From assembly GCA_052146815.1 (NCBI GenBank), contig JBKQMG010000275.1:26875-90874 (forward strand): a stretch of 64,000 bases of DNA, read 5' to 3'. The position numbers and the translations under genes are program-made. Under the pieces are notes generated by a model. It made no database searches. It was given only the letters and a program-made list of their open reading frames with translations, and had not been told where the DNA came from. This document shows positions 21,028-29,438 of this stretch, piece by piece. How positions within the stretch are numbered: the first letter of the stretch is position 1; each line of letters starts with the position of its first letter. The stretch comes from DATJZH01 sp052146815 (GTDB taxonomy: Bacteria > Actinomycetota > Actinomycetes > Streptosporangiales > Streptosporangiaceae).

Positions 21028-21591
21028 CTACCCGGCGCGGCGGCTGACATCGAGGTCGAGCTGGATGGGCAGCGCGGGCTTGCCGAGGGCCTGCCGGGCG
21101 TGCGCGAGAGCCTCCGCCTCGAGCCGGCGGTGCAGGGCCGCCAGGTCTGCCGCCGGCCGGGCCGTCACGCTTACGACGAGTTCGGGGTCGGCCGGGTCGC
21201 CCACGAGCCGGGCCCTGGCGCCGGCGACCCCGTGATACCCCTCGATCTCCCTGGTGACCGCGCCGGTCAGGGCGGCCGGCTGCAGCACGGTGGTGCCCCG
21301 GTCCGCTGCGGCGGGAATCGTCAGCGTCCCCGCGCGGTCGGTGGAGATCAGCAGGGCCAGGATCCACCGCAGCGCAGCGAGCGCGATGAGCAAGCACACC
21401 GCGGCGGCGACCGGCCAGAGCCAGATTCCGTGCCCGCCGACGTAAGTTCCGACGCGGTTGGCGAACAGCGCCCGCCTGGCGAAGGCCGCGCCGAACCCGC
21501 CGGTGGACGCGATCAGCCCGGCCGCGCCGGCCAGCAGGACCAGCAGGCCGAACAGGGCCAGGACGACACGGTTGGTACGGTCGGCGTGCAT
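21028..21591 (-). CDS. AmaP-like alkaline-shock membrane anchor protein
   Basis: A 187-residue protein with two transmembrane helices (NRVVLALFGLLVLLAGAAGL at the start and WLWPVAAAVCLLIALAALRW around residue 60) and a cytoplasmic alpha/beta domain with VSVTARPAADLAALHRRLE. This is the layout of AmaP, which tethers Asp23/Gls24 proteins to the membrane in Gram-positive bacteria. It is the last gene of a six-gene minus-strand operon with overlapping stops and starts (23643 down to 21028). Confidence 0.72.
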   Translation of the reverse strand: MHADRTNRVVLALFGLLVLLAGAAGLIASTGGFGAAFARRALFANRVGTYVGGHGIWLWPVAAAVCLLIALAALRWILALLISTDRAGTLTIPAAADRGTTVLQPAALTGAVTREIEGYHGVAGARARLVGDPADPELVVSVTARPAADLAALHRRLEAEALAHARQALGKPALPIQLDLDVSRRAG

Positions 21592-22127
21592 CAGCGGCTC
21601 CGGGAGGTGATGCGCACCGTCAGGCGCGGGGCGTGCTGCATGTCCAGGCCATCCAGGCGGCGGCGCAGCGCTTCGGTGACCGGCTGCCTCAGGGCCTCGG
21701 CCTGAGCGCGCCCGCGGGCGGCCGCGCCGGCCGCGACCCGGGCGCGCCTGCGGGAGACAGTGACGGCGGCGCTGGCGATGCCATCAACGCCGGTCGCGGC
21801 AGTGCGCAGCGTGCCGGCCAGGCCGCCGCGTGTCATCGCGGAGTCAGTGGCCTGCTCCTGGGACCGCAGCGCGAGCCGGGTCGCGCGGCGCGGCTTGAGC
21901 TCAAGGGCCAGCACCAGCGCGCCGACGACTATGAGAATGGCTGACCACGCTCGTACGACCGTGGTGTTCCAGCGGGTCTTCTCGGCCCAGTGGTACCAGG
22001 TGGTCCACTGCACGATCACCGGGTGGGCGTGGACGGCAAAGGCGATGACCTCGACGATGAGGATGACGCTGGCCCCGGCCAGGGCCACCGCGAGGATGAA
22101 GGCCAGCGGGCGATTCAGCAGGCGCAT
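21591..22127 (-). CDS. DUF6286-type membrane protein of the Asp23 operon
   Basis: A 178-residue protein. It opens RPLAFILAVALAGASVILIV (helix 1), followed by WTTWYHWAEKTRWNTTVVRAW and a second helix SAILIVVGALVLALELKPRR. The rest is a basic cytoplasmic domain ending LDGLDMQHAPRLTVRITSRS. The spacing of two helices around the Trp-rich loop is that of DUF6286 proteins, which accompany Asp23 genes in actinobacteria. Its stop overlaps the AmaP-like gene. The role is unknown, probably envelope-stress linked. Confidence 0.68.
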   Translation of the reverse strand: MRLLNRPLAFILAVALAGASVILIVEVIAFAVHAHPVIVQWTTWYHWAEKTRWNTTVVRAWSAILIVVGALVLALELKPRRATRLALRSQEQATDSAMTRGGLAGTLRTAATGVDGIASAAVTVSRRRARVAAGAAARGRAQAEALRQPVTEALRRRLDGLDMQHAPRLTVRITSRSR

Positions 22128-22140
22128 GCGCGGTTTCTCC

Positions 22141-22578
22141 TTACCTGACTCGGGGCGGCGGGGTGATGTCGGTCGCCAGGTCGGCGACCACGATGTGCAC
22201 CTCGTCCACGTCCAGCCCGGTCAGAGCGGCGACCCGGCCGCGGACGTGGCTGCGGACCTGCTCGGTGACGTCGGCGACCGGAGCGGGCCAGCGGACGCTG
22301 ATCTCCAGCGTCACGAAGGCCTTGGAGCCGTCGACCTCGACCGAGGTCTTGGGCAGGGCGTCCAGGTCGGTTCCGCGCACGCCGAGGCGGCCGGCTCCGG
22401 GCATGGCCCGGCCCAGCACCCGGCCCGCGGCCGCTCCGGCGTCAGGGTTCTCGGCCGCGGCCATGGCCGCGATCTTGGTCACCACCCCGTCAGCGATGCT
22501 GATCGTGCCCAGCTCGCTGCGGCCGGGCCTCGCCGCGGGCTCGGTCGGCGCGGGCTCGGCCGGCGCCAGGGCGCTCAT
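22141..22578 (-). CDS. Asp23/Gls24 family envelope stress protein
   Basis: A 145-residue member of the Asp23/Gls24 (DUF322) family. GTISIADGVVTKIAAMAAAE starts the domain, VDGSKAFVTLEISVRWPAPV is the central strand pair and VTEQVRSHVRGRVAALTGLD with VDEVHIVVADL the C-terminal helix and strand. About 25 disordered residues precede the domain. Such proteins are anchored through AmaP-like proteins under the membrane. It is one of three Asp23 paralogues in this operon. Confidence 0.85.
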   Translation of the reverse strand: MSALAPAEPAPTEPAARPGRSELGTISIADGVVTKIAAMAAAENPDAGAAAGRVLGRAMPGAGRLGVRGTDLDALPKTSVEVDGSKAFVTLEISVRWPAPVADVTEQVRSHVRGRVAALTGLDVDEVHIVVADLATDITPPPRVR

Positions 22579-22760
22579 CGGCTGCTGCGGCCGCGCGACA
22601 GCAGGCCGGGCACATCGACGTCGCCGTCAATCACTTTGGCGACGCCGTAGCCGATCGCGCCGAGCAGCGCCACGATCAGCATGTCGCCGAAGCTGCCGAA
22701 CACCAGCGCCAGGCCCAGGATCAGCCCGGTCACGGTCGCCAGGGCAGTGCGGTTCATCAT
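22575..22760 (-). CDS. Small two-helix membrane protein of the Asp23 operon
   Basis: A 61-residue protein with two hydrophobic stretches, LATVTGLILGLALVFGSFGD and MLIVALLGAIGYGVAKVIDG, and a basic tail. It resembles DUF2273 small membrane proteins found beside Asp23 genes. Start and stop overlap both neighbours by four bases, so it is translated as part of the operon. It probably belongs to the membrane platform for the Asp23 proteins. Confidence 0.72.
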   Translation of the reverse strand: MMNRTALATVTGLILGLALVFGSFGDMLIVALLGAIGYGVAKVIDGDVDVPGLLSRGRSSR

Positions 22761-23170
22761 TCAGCTCCAGACTCGGAAACGTCGATATCGGCGATCGTCA
22801 CGCTGACCAGGCGAATCCCGGTCAGCGGCGCCAGCGCCGCCGTGATCTCGCTGGCCAGCTCAGCGGCCGGCACCCACCGGGACCGGACCTGCACGCTGAC
22901 CCGGCCCTCGCTGATCGCGATGCCCGGCACCCGGCGGCCCGGCAGGTAAGAGGCGACCTCGCCGAAACGGCCGCCATCGAGCGCCGCGACGGCCGGGCAC
23001 GCGAGTACCGCCGCCGCGACCGCCTCCACATCGACTCCGTCGATGTGCGTGTCCGCCCTGGGAGGGGGCGCGACGTACGGGGATGCGGCCGGACCGCCCG
23101 CCGGATGCGACGTGCCCGGAGCGCCCGGGGGGCGCGACGTCGCCGGAGCGCCCGCTGGCACGGCGGTCAT
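22757..23170 (-). CDS. Asp23/Gls24-like protein, divergent
   Basis: A 137-residue protein with a Pro/Gly-rich first third. VDVEAVAAAVLACPAVAALD then YLPGRRVPGIAISEGRVSVQ and ELASEITAALAPLTGIRLVS with VTIADIDV follow the Asp23 strand-helix-strand pattern, but the domain is shortened and the family VxKIA helix is replaced. It overlaps genes on both sides. It is probably a variant Asp23 subunit. The GTG or ATG start cannot be settled because the N-terminus is low complexity. Confidence 0.65.
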   Translation of the reverse strand: MTAVPAGAPATSRPPGAPGTSHPAGGPAASPYVAPPPRADTHIDGVDVEAVAAAVLACPAVAALDGGRFGEVASYLPGRRVPGIAISEGRVSVQVRSRWVPAAELASEITAALAPLTGIRLVSVTIADIDVSESGAE

Positions 23171-23643
23171 GACACTCGGGAGGGGGTGTCCTGGCTATCG
23201 TCGTTGCCGGGGAGGTAGACATCGTCGACGGCGACGTTGATCTCGACCACCTGCAGGCCGGTCATCCGCTCTACTGCCTGCTTGACGTTCCGCTGGATGC
23301 TGCGGCCCAGGTCGGCGATGCTCACCCCGTACTCGACCACGATGTCCAGGTCGATCGCGGCCTCGGTGTCGCCGACCTCCACGCCCACGCCCTGGGCGAC
23401 GTTCGGCCCGGAACTGCCCGGGATGCGCTCGCGCATGGCACCGAACGCGCGGGTACTTCCAGTGCCCATCGCATGCACCCCGGCGATTTCCCGGCAGGCC
23501 TTTCCGGCGATCTTCTGGACCACGTTCTCAGCCACGGAGATCTGGCCGTCGTCGGTGGCGAGGCGGTCGCGGGTCGCGGGGCTGGCGGTCGTACTGGTGA
23601 CCGGCGCCCGGTCGCCGGTGGCGGCCGCTGCGGGCTGGCTCAT
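23167..23643 (-). CDS. Asp23/Gls24 family envelope stress protein
   Basis: A 158-residue, textbook Asp23 protein. DGQISVAENVVQKIAGKACR and EIAGVHAMG form the first helix and strand, AAIDLDIVVEYGVSIADLGR the core, and KQAVERMTGLQVVEINVAVD with DVYLPGND the C-terminal strand. An unstructured N-terminus of about 30 residues precedes it. It is the first gene of the six-gene operon and lies about 250 bases from the divergent ECF sigma gene, so that gap should hold the operon promoter. Confidence 0.88.
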   Translation of the reverse strand: MSQPAAAATGDRAPVTSTTASPATRDRLATDDGQISVAENVVQKIAGKACREIAGVHAMGTGSTRAFGAMRERIPGSSGPNVAQGVGVEVGDTEAAIDLDIVVEYGVSIADLGRSIQRNVKQAVERMTGLQVVEINVAVDDVYLPGNDDSQDTPSRVS

Positions 23644-23889
23644 CTGGTGCTCCTTCAGTCATCGGCCTAAGCCGGGACGGTGAATCGTGCTCGGATCTGA
23701 CAGCGTTGCGTGGCCTCGCCGTCACTGTGTTAGACACCACAGGGACGAGATCCTCGCAGGATTGATCCGGATATTTCGCTAGCGCCGCCCCGCTAGTGAC
23801 CCGTAGCGGCCGTCGTACGCCGCCGTCGGGGGCCCCGCCGCATGTGACAAGCTGGCAGGGCCCGAAAGGGGCGAATCGATGGCGGGCGT

Positions 23890-24438
23890 ATGGAGTCAAG
23901 GTCGGAGGCCGAGGACGCCTATCTCGTTGCCCGCGCCAGGGACGGTTATCTCGATGCCTACGAGATCCTGGTCCAGCGGCACGCCGCCATGGCCTACCGG
24001 GTGGCCCTGCGCCTGTCCGGTGATCACCACGACGCACAGGACATCGCCCAGGAAGCACTGATCGCGGCCTGGGAGAACCTGCCCCGGTTCAGGGCCGAGT
24101 CGTCGTTCGCGACCTGGCTGTACCAGATCGTGACCAGGCGGGCGCTCAACAAGGTCAGCCGCAGCCGTGTCGCCGGCTCGCTCGATCTGCTCGGGGACGT
24201 CAGCGAGCCCGGCTGCGAGCCCGCCGCGCAGGCCGAGCGGAACCTCGCCATCGACGCGGTGACCGATGCGCTCGCCGCACTGCCTTTCCCGCAGCGTGCC
24301 GTCGTCGTCCTGCATCATCTTGAAGGGCTGTCCTACGCTGAGGTCGCTGAGGTGACCGGCAGTACGGTCCCGGCTGTCCGGAGCCACCTGTTCCGGGCGA
24401 GGCGCACACTGGGCACAACGCTGGAGGCGTGGAAGTGA
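23890..24438 (+). CDS. ECF-type RNA polymerase sigma factor
   Basis: A 182-residue ECF (sigma-70 family) factor. Region 2 runs from DAYEILVQRHAAMAYRVALR through DAQDIAQEALIAAWENLPRF and ATWLYQIVTRRALNKVSR; region 4 is DALAALPFPQRAVVVLHHLE with GLSYAEVAEVTGSTVPAVRS. No extra domain is present. It is followed after 7 bases by the zinc-finger/Asp23 fusion gene, the usual place for its anti-sigma factor, and diverges from the Asp23 operon. It probably drives that operon under envelope stress. Confidence 0.9.
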   Translation: MESRSEAEDAYLVARARDGYLDAYEILVQRHAAMAYRVALRLSGDHHDAQDIAQEALIAAWENLPRFRAESSFATWLYQIVTRRALNKVSRSRVAGSLDLLGDVSEPGCEPAAQAERNLAIDAVTDALAALPFPQRAVVVLHHLEGLSYAEVAEVTGSTVPAVRSHLFRARRTLGTTLEAWK

Positions 24439-24445
24439 GCAGACC

Positions 24446-25102
24446 GTGACCGATCCGGCTTCACGTGGCTCCGCCGCCAGCGATCTGCTGAGTGCCGCCA
24501 CACTGCCCTGCGGCGCCGATATCGACCTGCTGCTCGAGCAGGTCGCCGACGGCCGAGCGGGCAGCCTCGACGCTCATCAGCGGGACTGCGTGCACTGCCA
24601 GGCCGCCATCGCCGAGTTCGCCGCCCTGTGGGAGCCCGTAGGCGAGCTTGCCGCGACGCCGGTGGCCGCCCCGCCGGGCCTGACCTCCGCGGTGATCGGC
24701 AGGATCCGGACTCTGATCAAGGACGTGTGGTACACGCTCCAGGTCACTGACCTGGGTTCCATCCGCGCCGCGGCGCGGGTCGTCGCGGGCCTGGCCCGCG
24801 ATAGCGCGCGGAGCGTTCCAGGCGTCCGGGTCGCGTTCGGCCGCAGCACCCAGGGCAGGATGCCCGCTCTCGCCGAGCAGGCAACGCTCCGGCACCGCCA
24901 CCCGCATTCTGCCGTGGGCGTGCTGGGCCGCACCGCGGTGGTAGATCTGGCCGTTGCGGTGACTTACGGCGACTCGGTGCAGGCGGTAGCCCGCGATATC
25001 CAGCGCCAGGTCACCTCGACGCTGCGGGAGACCCTCGGCTTGCAGACCGTGGTGGTGAACGTCGTCATCGACGACGTCCTGGACGACGAGACCGGCCAGT
25101 GA
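24446..25102 (+). CDS. Putative zinc-finger anti-sigma factor fused to an Asp23-like domain
   Basis: A 218-residue protein. Residues 20-60 hold the zinc-binding anti-sigma pattern: C22, then H44-x3-C48-x2-C51 in AHQRDCVHC. Residues about 105-218 (SVPGVRVAFGRS, VDLAVAVTYGDSVQAVARDI, LGLQTVVVNVVIDDV) read as an Asp23/Gls24 domain. No transmembrane helix is seen, unlike classic membrane anti-sigmas. Placed directly after the ECF gene, it is the likely cognate anti-sigma; the Asp23 part could report on assembly of the Asp23 platform encoded divergently. Function is inferred. Confidence 0.7.
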   Translation: MTDPASRGSAASDLLSAATLPCGADIDLLLEQVADGRAGSLDAHQRDCVHCQAAIAEFAALWEPVGELAATPVAAPPGLTSAVIGRIRTLIKDVWYTLQVTDLGSIRAAARVVAGLARDSARSVPGVRVAFGRSTQGRMPALAEQATLRHRHPHSAVGVLGRTAVVDLAVAVTYGDSVQAVARDIQRQVTSTLRETLGLQTVVVNVVIDDVLDDETGQ

Positions 25103-25156
25103 CCTGACCGCCTGGCGCTGCCTCTTCAGCTCGGGCCGCGTGCACCCGACTGCGGG

Positions 25157-25387
25157 CTAGTGCACCCGCCGAGCGCGCTGGCGCGGGAAGAAGCGGTTTC
25201 TCAGCCTCTCGGCCAGCCGCCCGGGCCAGCGACGACGCGGTACTGCGACGACGCGCGGCTGCGGCTCCGGCCCGCCTTTCTGCTCCTCGAGGTCCGCCAG
25301 GCCGGCGATGAAGACGTCCGGGTTGCCGCCCAGGTCCGGGTGATTGGCACGGATGAATGCCCTGCGGCGGTGCTGATGCTCATCCAT
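25157..25387 (-). CDS. Small protein with a J-domain-like HPDxGG segment
   Basis: A 76-residue basic protein. HRRRAFIRANHPDLGGNPDV followed by FIAGLADLEEQ looks like the HPD loop and the third helix of a J domain, without the first helices. The C-terminal half is Arg/Pro-rich. Short proteins of this kind occur in actinobacteria without known function. It may be a truncated DnaJ-like module; interaction with DnaK is only suggested by the HPD. Confidence 0.5.
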   Translation of the reverse strand: MDEHQHRRRAFIRANHPDLGGNPDVFIAGLADLEEQKGGPEPQPRVVAVPRRRWPGRLAERLRNRFFPRQRARRVH

Positions 25388-25507
25388 CCGCTGGCACTAT
25401 CCGGTCAGTCCTTGTGCCCATCGACGGCGCTGGCCATGGCCGCGGACGCCCGGGCAGCCGTGACTGGGCACTCTGCATGACGTCATCCGAGCCGACCGGG
25501 ATAGCGG

Positions 25508-25732
25508 CTAAGGCTGGCGCCCGAAGACGAAGTAGGCGAGTGGCGCGACCCCGGCCGTGTTGACCGCCAGAGCTACCCCCCACATCCACTTCGAGCCCCG
25601 GACCTGGCTGGCCGGCCGACGCTTGAGGTCGATCGCCGCCGCCACCTTAAGGCACGCCTCGGCAGCTCCCGCGACAATGAGTACCCGGCGGGTGCGCGGG
25701 CTGAGATCGCTCCACCGCTTCTTATGAGCCAT
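25508..25732 (-). CDS. Small membrane protein, hypothetical
   Basis: A 74-residue protein from ATG 25732 (GGAGG 7 bases upstream). It has a basic start MAHKKRWSDLSPRTRRVLIV, a first hydrophobic stretch (VLIVAGAAEACLKVAAAI) and a C-terminal helix WGVALAVNTAGVAPLAYFVF. The RGSKWMWG...NTAGVAPLAYF pattern is that of phospholipase-D-like N-terminal membrane segments and related small actinobacterial proteins. The function is unknown. Confidence 0.6.
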   Translation of the reverse strand: MAHKKRWSDLSPRTRRVLIVAGAAEACLKVAAAIDLKRRPASQVRGSKWMWGVALAVNTAGVAPLAYFVFGRQP

Positions 25733-25973
25733 GACAACCTCCGCGAGCACTGCAGGGGAATCGCTGCTGGGCTGAACCCTATCTCTGGGCGCCGCGTCCC
25801 ACTACTGATGATCGGCCCGGCGGGTCACCAGGCTTGTGCCGGGAACGACCACGCGCTCTGCGAACTCGGGCGCTCTGATGGTCCTGGGCGAGGTTCGGTA
25901 CTCCAGGGCGCCCGCGGAGGAAGTCCCGGCTCCGGGACGGCGCGGGTGCCGTAGACTATCGGGGTTTCCACCT

Positions 25974-26049
25974 GCGCTCGTAGCTCAACGGATAGAGCAT
26001 CTGACTACGGATCAGAAGGTTGGGGGTTCGAGTCCCTCCGAGCGCACCA
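25974..26049 (+). tRNA. tRNA-Arg (anticodon ACG)
   Basis: The acceptor arm GCGCTCG (25974-25980) pairs with CGAGCGC (26039-26045), followed by A and an encoded CCA. The D-arm GCTCAACGGATAGAGC, anticodon stem TCTGA/TCAGA with loop CTACGGA (anticodon ACG), and T-arm GGGGGTTCGAGTCCCTC are all intact. Its 3' half (26005-26048) is the attachment site of the adjacent element. A hairpin at 25923-25938 precedes it. Confidence 0.96.
26005..26048 (+). repeat. attL core: 3' half of tRNA-Arg
   Basis: The 44 bases from the anticodon loop to the CC of CCA are repeated perfectly at 33819-33862 in the same orientation. This is the usual target of tyrosine integrases and defines the left end of the element. 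Confidence 0.9.
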
Positions 26050-26119
26050 CATTTCCCGCAGGTCAGGGCTTCTTTATCCAGTTGTCAGGCGATCCTTCAA
26101 GATCATGAAGGGCCGCGGA

Positions 26120-26137
26120 TGTCACAGATTTGTCACA
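26120..26137 (+). repeat. TGTCACA pair near attL (candidate integrase arm site)
   Basis: Two TGTCACA copies 11 bases apart (26120-26126 and 26131-26137), overlapping the integrase stop. The same pair with the same spacing occurs near attR at 33685-33702. Confidence 0.5.
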
Positions 26138-27122
26138 TAGCGCTGACGATGCGGCTGAGCGCCGCGCCGGCAACGGCCATGTCCTCGGGCCGTGCATGGG
26201 TGTAGGTGGCCACATTGACGGCCACGGTGTGACCGCACCAGGCGGCCCTAATGTGGTCCGGCACGCCGGCGGCGGCCATCAGGCTGCTGACGGTGTGCCT
26301 TGCGTCGTGCAGGCGGATCACAGGGACGCCGGCCTCGCGGCAGAGTCGCGCGAACTCGTCCGAGTACCGCTCCGGGTGCAGCGGCCGGCCCCGCTCGTCC
26401 ACAGCGATGTAGCCGCTGTCCTCGTACGCCGCGCCCGCCGCCATGCGCTCTTCTCGCTGGCGCTTGCGCAGGCTGCGCAGCGCGGCCAGCGTGTCAGCAT
26501 CGAGAGGCAGCGTCCTGGTGCCGCGGTCCGACTTGGGCATCTTCTCGATGACCCGGCCGTCGGCCAGCACCCTGGACCTGTTCACGGTGATGGTCCCGGC
26601 GTCGGCGTCGAAGTCGTCATCCCACCGCTCGCCGAGCACCTCGCCGCGCCGTTCGCCCAGTGCCGACAGCCTCCAGCAGGCATGCAGCCGGTCGGCGACT
26701 GCGGCGGCCAGGAACTTGCGTAGCTGCTCCTCTGACCACGTAGTGCCGGCTCGCTTCGGCTGGCTGGGCATCTTCGCGTACCGGGCCGGGTTGACGGCCA
26801 GATGTCCGTCCTGGCAGGCCAGCTCGAACGCGGCCGTCATCCTGCCGAGCGTGAGCCGCACCGAGCGCGGCCCGAGGCCGGTGCCCGGCTTTCCGCCACG
26901 CTTGCGGCCTTCGGCGAGCAGCCAGTCCCTTGGATCCTCCACGTCCTGCCTGGTGATGGACCGCGCCTTGCGCTTGCCGAGCCGCTCGCGGACTGGCTGA
27001 AGCGCGCCCGCGTACGAGACCGCCGTGTTGGCGGCCTTCTCGAAGCTCGCGGACTTCAGGTAGTCGTTGCACACCTCGTTGACGTCGCCGTCCCACCTGG
27101 GCACGTAGTTGCCGTCATGCAC
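26133..27122 (-). CDS. int: Tyrosine recombinase (integrase), N-terminally truncated
   Basis: A 329-residue phage-type integrase. The SAM-like core-binding domain (about residues 13-110) and the catalytic domain are present with R158 in GERRGEVLG, H272 and R275 in RLHDARHTVSSLM, H298 in AWCGHT and Y307 in ATYTHA. The family is usually 370-400 residues; the arm-binding N-terminus is missing. Upstream of GTG 27122 the frame reads KAVARITGQ, which fits the family linker, but then runs into the coding sequence of a truncated glycosyltransferase on the other strand. It adjoins attL as expected. Catalysis may survive but arm-site binding probably not. Confidence 0.85.
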   Translation of the reverse strand: MHDGNYVPRWDGDVNEVCNDYLKSASFEKAANTAVSYAGALQPVRERLGKRKARSITRQDVEDPRDWLLAEGRKRGGKPGTGLGPRSVRLTLGRMTAAFELACQDGHLAVNPARYAKMPSQPKRAGTTWSEEQLRKFLAAAVADRLHACWRLSALGERRGEVLGERWDDDFDADAGTITVNRSRVLADGRVIEKMPKSDRGTRTLPLDADTLAALRSLRKRQREERMAAGAAYEDSGYIAVDERGRPLHPERYSDEFARLCREAGVPVIRLHDARHTVSSLMAAAGVPDHIRAAWCGHTVAVNVATYTHARPEDMAVAGAALSRIVSAM

Positions 27123-27905
27123 CTGGCCGGTTATGCGGGCGACGGCCTTTTGATGGTGCTGGCCGTCGCCGGTGCCATCCTGGTCGTTCTAGCCGGGAAG
27201 CGATTGGACACAGCTCTGGCTACGGTTCTCGCCGCCGCGGTATTTCTGGTGCCCGCAGGCCAGGCTTACTCGCTCTCGGACACTTCGCTGGGTGAGCACA
27301 TGGTGTACGGGACGTGGCTTGGCTCCATAGCCGCGGGCGCCGGAATAGCGCTGCTGTTCAGAGGCGAGGGCCTTGGCGTTGCCAAACGGCGAGCACTGGT
27401 GGCTGGCGCTTGTGCCCTAGCCGCCTTCGTTGTGATCAGCAGCTGGCAAGGCGCATGGTACAACCGTAACTCCTGGGCAAATTCGGCTGCCTACACCGCA
27501 GCGCTGCGACGCGATATCCCGAAGACCGGCTCGATCTATGTCCTGGACAACTCCGGCGGAACGCTGGCCGTATCCCAGTTCTATACTCCGCAGGGGCTCG
27601 ACTGGTCGCGCTGGCAGGATGCCAACCTGCTATTGGGGAGCCCTGCGACTTCATTGCAGCAGGATTCCCCGGCCACGGTCGTGTTGTTTTACCACACGTC
27701 GCTGTCGCTCTCAGCCAAGGCCCTGTTCAAGAAGGCCGGTATCAGCGCCAATCAGGAACTCCTCAACCTATCGGCCGCCGGCGTCCCCGGACTGGCTAGC
27801 CTGACCTCCGCGCTCGAACACAGCAGCAGCTACCGGCTTGCCTCCATCGGTTCATACAGCACCGGTATCGATCCTGGCGTGTTCGCGATTTGGGTGAAGC
27901 GGTGA
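27117..27905 (+). pseudogene. C-terminal remnant of a GT39-type membrane glycosyltransferase
   Basis: About 262 residues: four or five hydrophobic helices (GLLMVLAVAGAILVVLAGKR, TALATVLAAAVFLVPAGQAY, GTWLGSIAAGAGIALLFRG, LVAGACALAAFVVISSWQG) then a periplasmic C-terminal domain. This is the distal half of an ArnT/PMT-like (GT39/GT83) transferase. The N-terminal catalytic half with its DE motif is missing. The break coincides with the 5' end of the integrase on the other strand, so one deletion probably truncated both. Its stop overlaps the next GT39 gene (GTGA at 27902). Confidence 0.7.
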
Positions 27906-29438
27906 ATCGAGCCGGGAAACCGGCCGAAATAGTAGCGCTGCTCGCCCTGATCGCCGTGGCGGGAGCGCTGCGGTTCTGGCACCTTGACTCGACAGGCTGG
28001 CAGTACGACGAGATCGTCTACCACGAGGCCGCTACCAACCTGATCACTCACGCGGGCCTCACGGAGAAAATCACCTACGGCAAGCTTTATCAGCCCTTCC
28101 TCTATCAGCCCCCTGGTACCCGTACCTGCTGGCCGGGTGGTTCAAGGTCACCGGCGCAGCGACGATCTACAGCGCAAGGGTCCTCGGCGTCCTTTTTCTA
28201 TCTGCTCGCTGATCCTGGCCTGGCTGTTTATCCGGCGGCAACGCGGCGGCACAATCGCGACTTACGCGGTAATGCCACTGGCGTTCGACGGCTGGCTCCT
28301 GTACGTCGACCGGGTCTCCTACATCGAGAACCTGGTCATGGTCGCCGTGCTGGCCGCGTTCCTGTGCTACCAGCGGGCGCTCGACGGCCCGGCGTCCCTG
28401 CGCCGGTTCGCGCTGGCCGGGGCACTGTTCGGCGTTGCCGGGTGCCTCAAGTACACCGGTGTGTACGTGATCCTGGCAGCGGCGCTGAGCTGGCTGGTGC
28501 TGCGCAGATACCACCGCGGCCACTTGGTCATGATGGCCACGGCGTTGCTGGTACTCGTAGTAGACCAGCTCGTCCTCGTCGCCTGGTGGGGAAGCGCCTA
28601 CCTCTCCGAGACCAGCGTGCAGGTCAAGCGGGTCCTCGGACTCCAGTCCTCCGGCGGCACGCTGACCTCGCCGACGGCGCTGGCTCACCTGATGTTCGCC
28701 CAGTACCACATCTTCGCGGTGAGCTTCGTCCTCGGCCTTGCGGGCGTGTTCTTCGTCCTCCGGTACCTGATCCGGTGCTACCGGGCACGATCCTGGGAGC
28801 CAGTACAGGGGCAGGTCGTCCTGTTCTCCTGGGCGTTTGCCGGAATGCTCACCTTCGGCCTGTCGAACCTCCGGCTGCCGCAGTACTTCTCCCTCATCCT
28901 CATCCCGCTATACCTGCTGTTCTGGACGGAGATAGGCGGAGTAACGAGCCGGAGGGTCCTGACCGCACTGTGCGGCGCAGCGGTGGTCCTGGGCCTTGGC
29001 TCGTACTGGCTGGGCACCCGCGAGCAGGCGGTCAACCCGGAACAGAATGTGCAGGAGTACGTCGCCGCGCACGTCCCGCGCGGGGCGGTGATGATCGCTG
29101 ACGAGCAGATCGGCGACCTGCTGACGCAGCCTTACTGCCGGGAGCAGCAAGCCGACCCGTGCCTGCACAAGGCGACGTACGCGGTCACCTGGGACACCTA
29201 CCTCCAGAAGACTCAGGCGCTCGGCGATGCTGCGTTTGCTGAGGAGTTCGCCGGCGCGACCCGGCTGTATTCGTCGTCGGGGTTCACCGGCACGGCGACG
29301 GTGTGGCGGCTGCACCCGACAGCAGCGATCGACCCACCGCCAGTCGTCGGGGCCGACGTAGCCGCGAACCAGGACTACCCGCGGGCCTACGCCGCCAGCC
29401 AGGGACGGGCGATCCTCGGTACACCCACCGCAAGCTAA
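27902..29438 (+). pseudogene. GT39-type membrane glycosyltransferase with two frameshifts
   Basis: From GTG 27902 the frame encodes helix 1 and the family acceptor/metal motif region FWHLDSTGWQYDEIVYHEAA up to YQPFLYQPP. The frame then shifts at a CCCCC run near 28112 to WYPYLLAGWFKVTGAATIYS, and shifts again at a TTTTT run near 28193 to ICSLILAWLFIRRQRGG, which stays open to 29438 with about nine further helices. Both shifts are single bases in homopolymers, so sequencing error is possible. If real, the enzyme is dead. It would transfer a sugar from a polyprenyl-phosphate donor at the outer membrane face. Confidence 0.75.
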
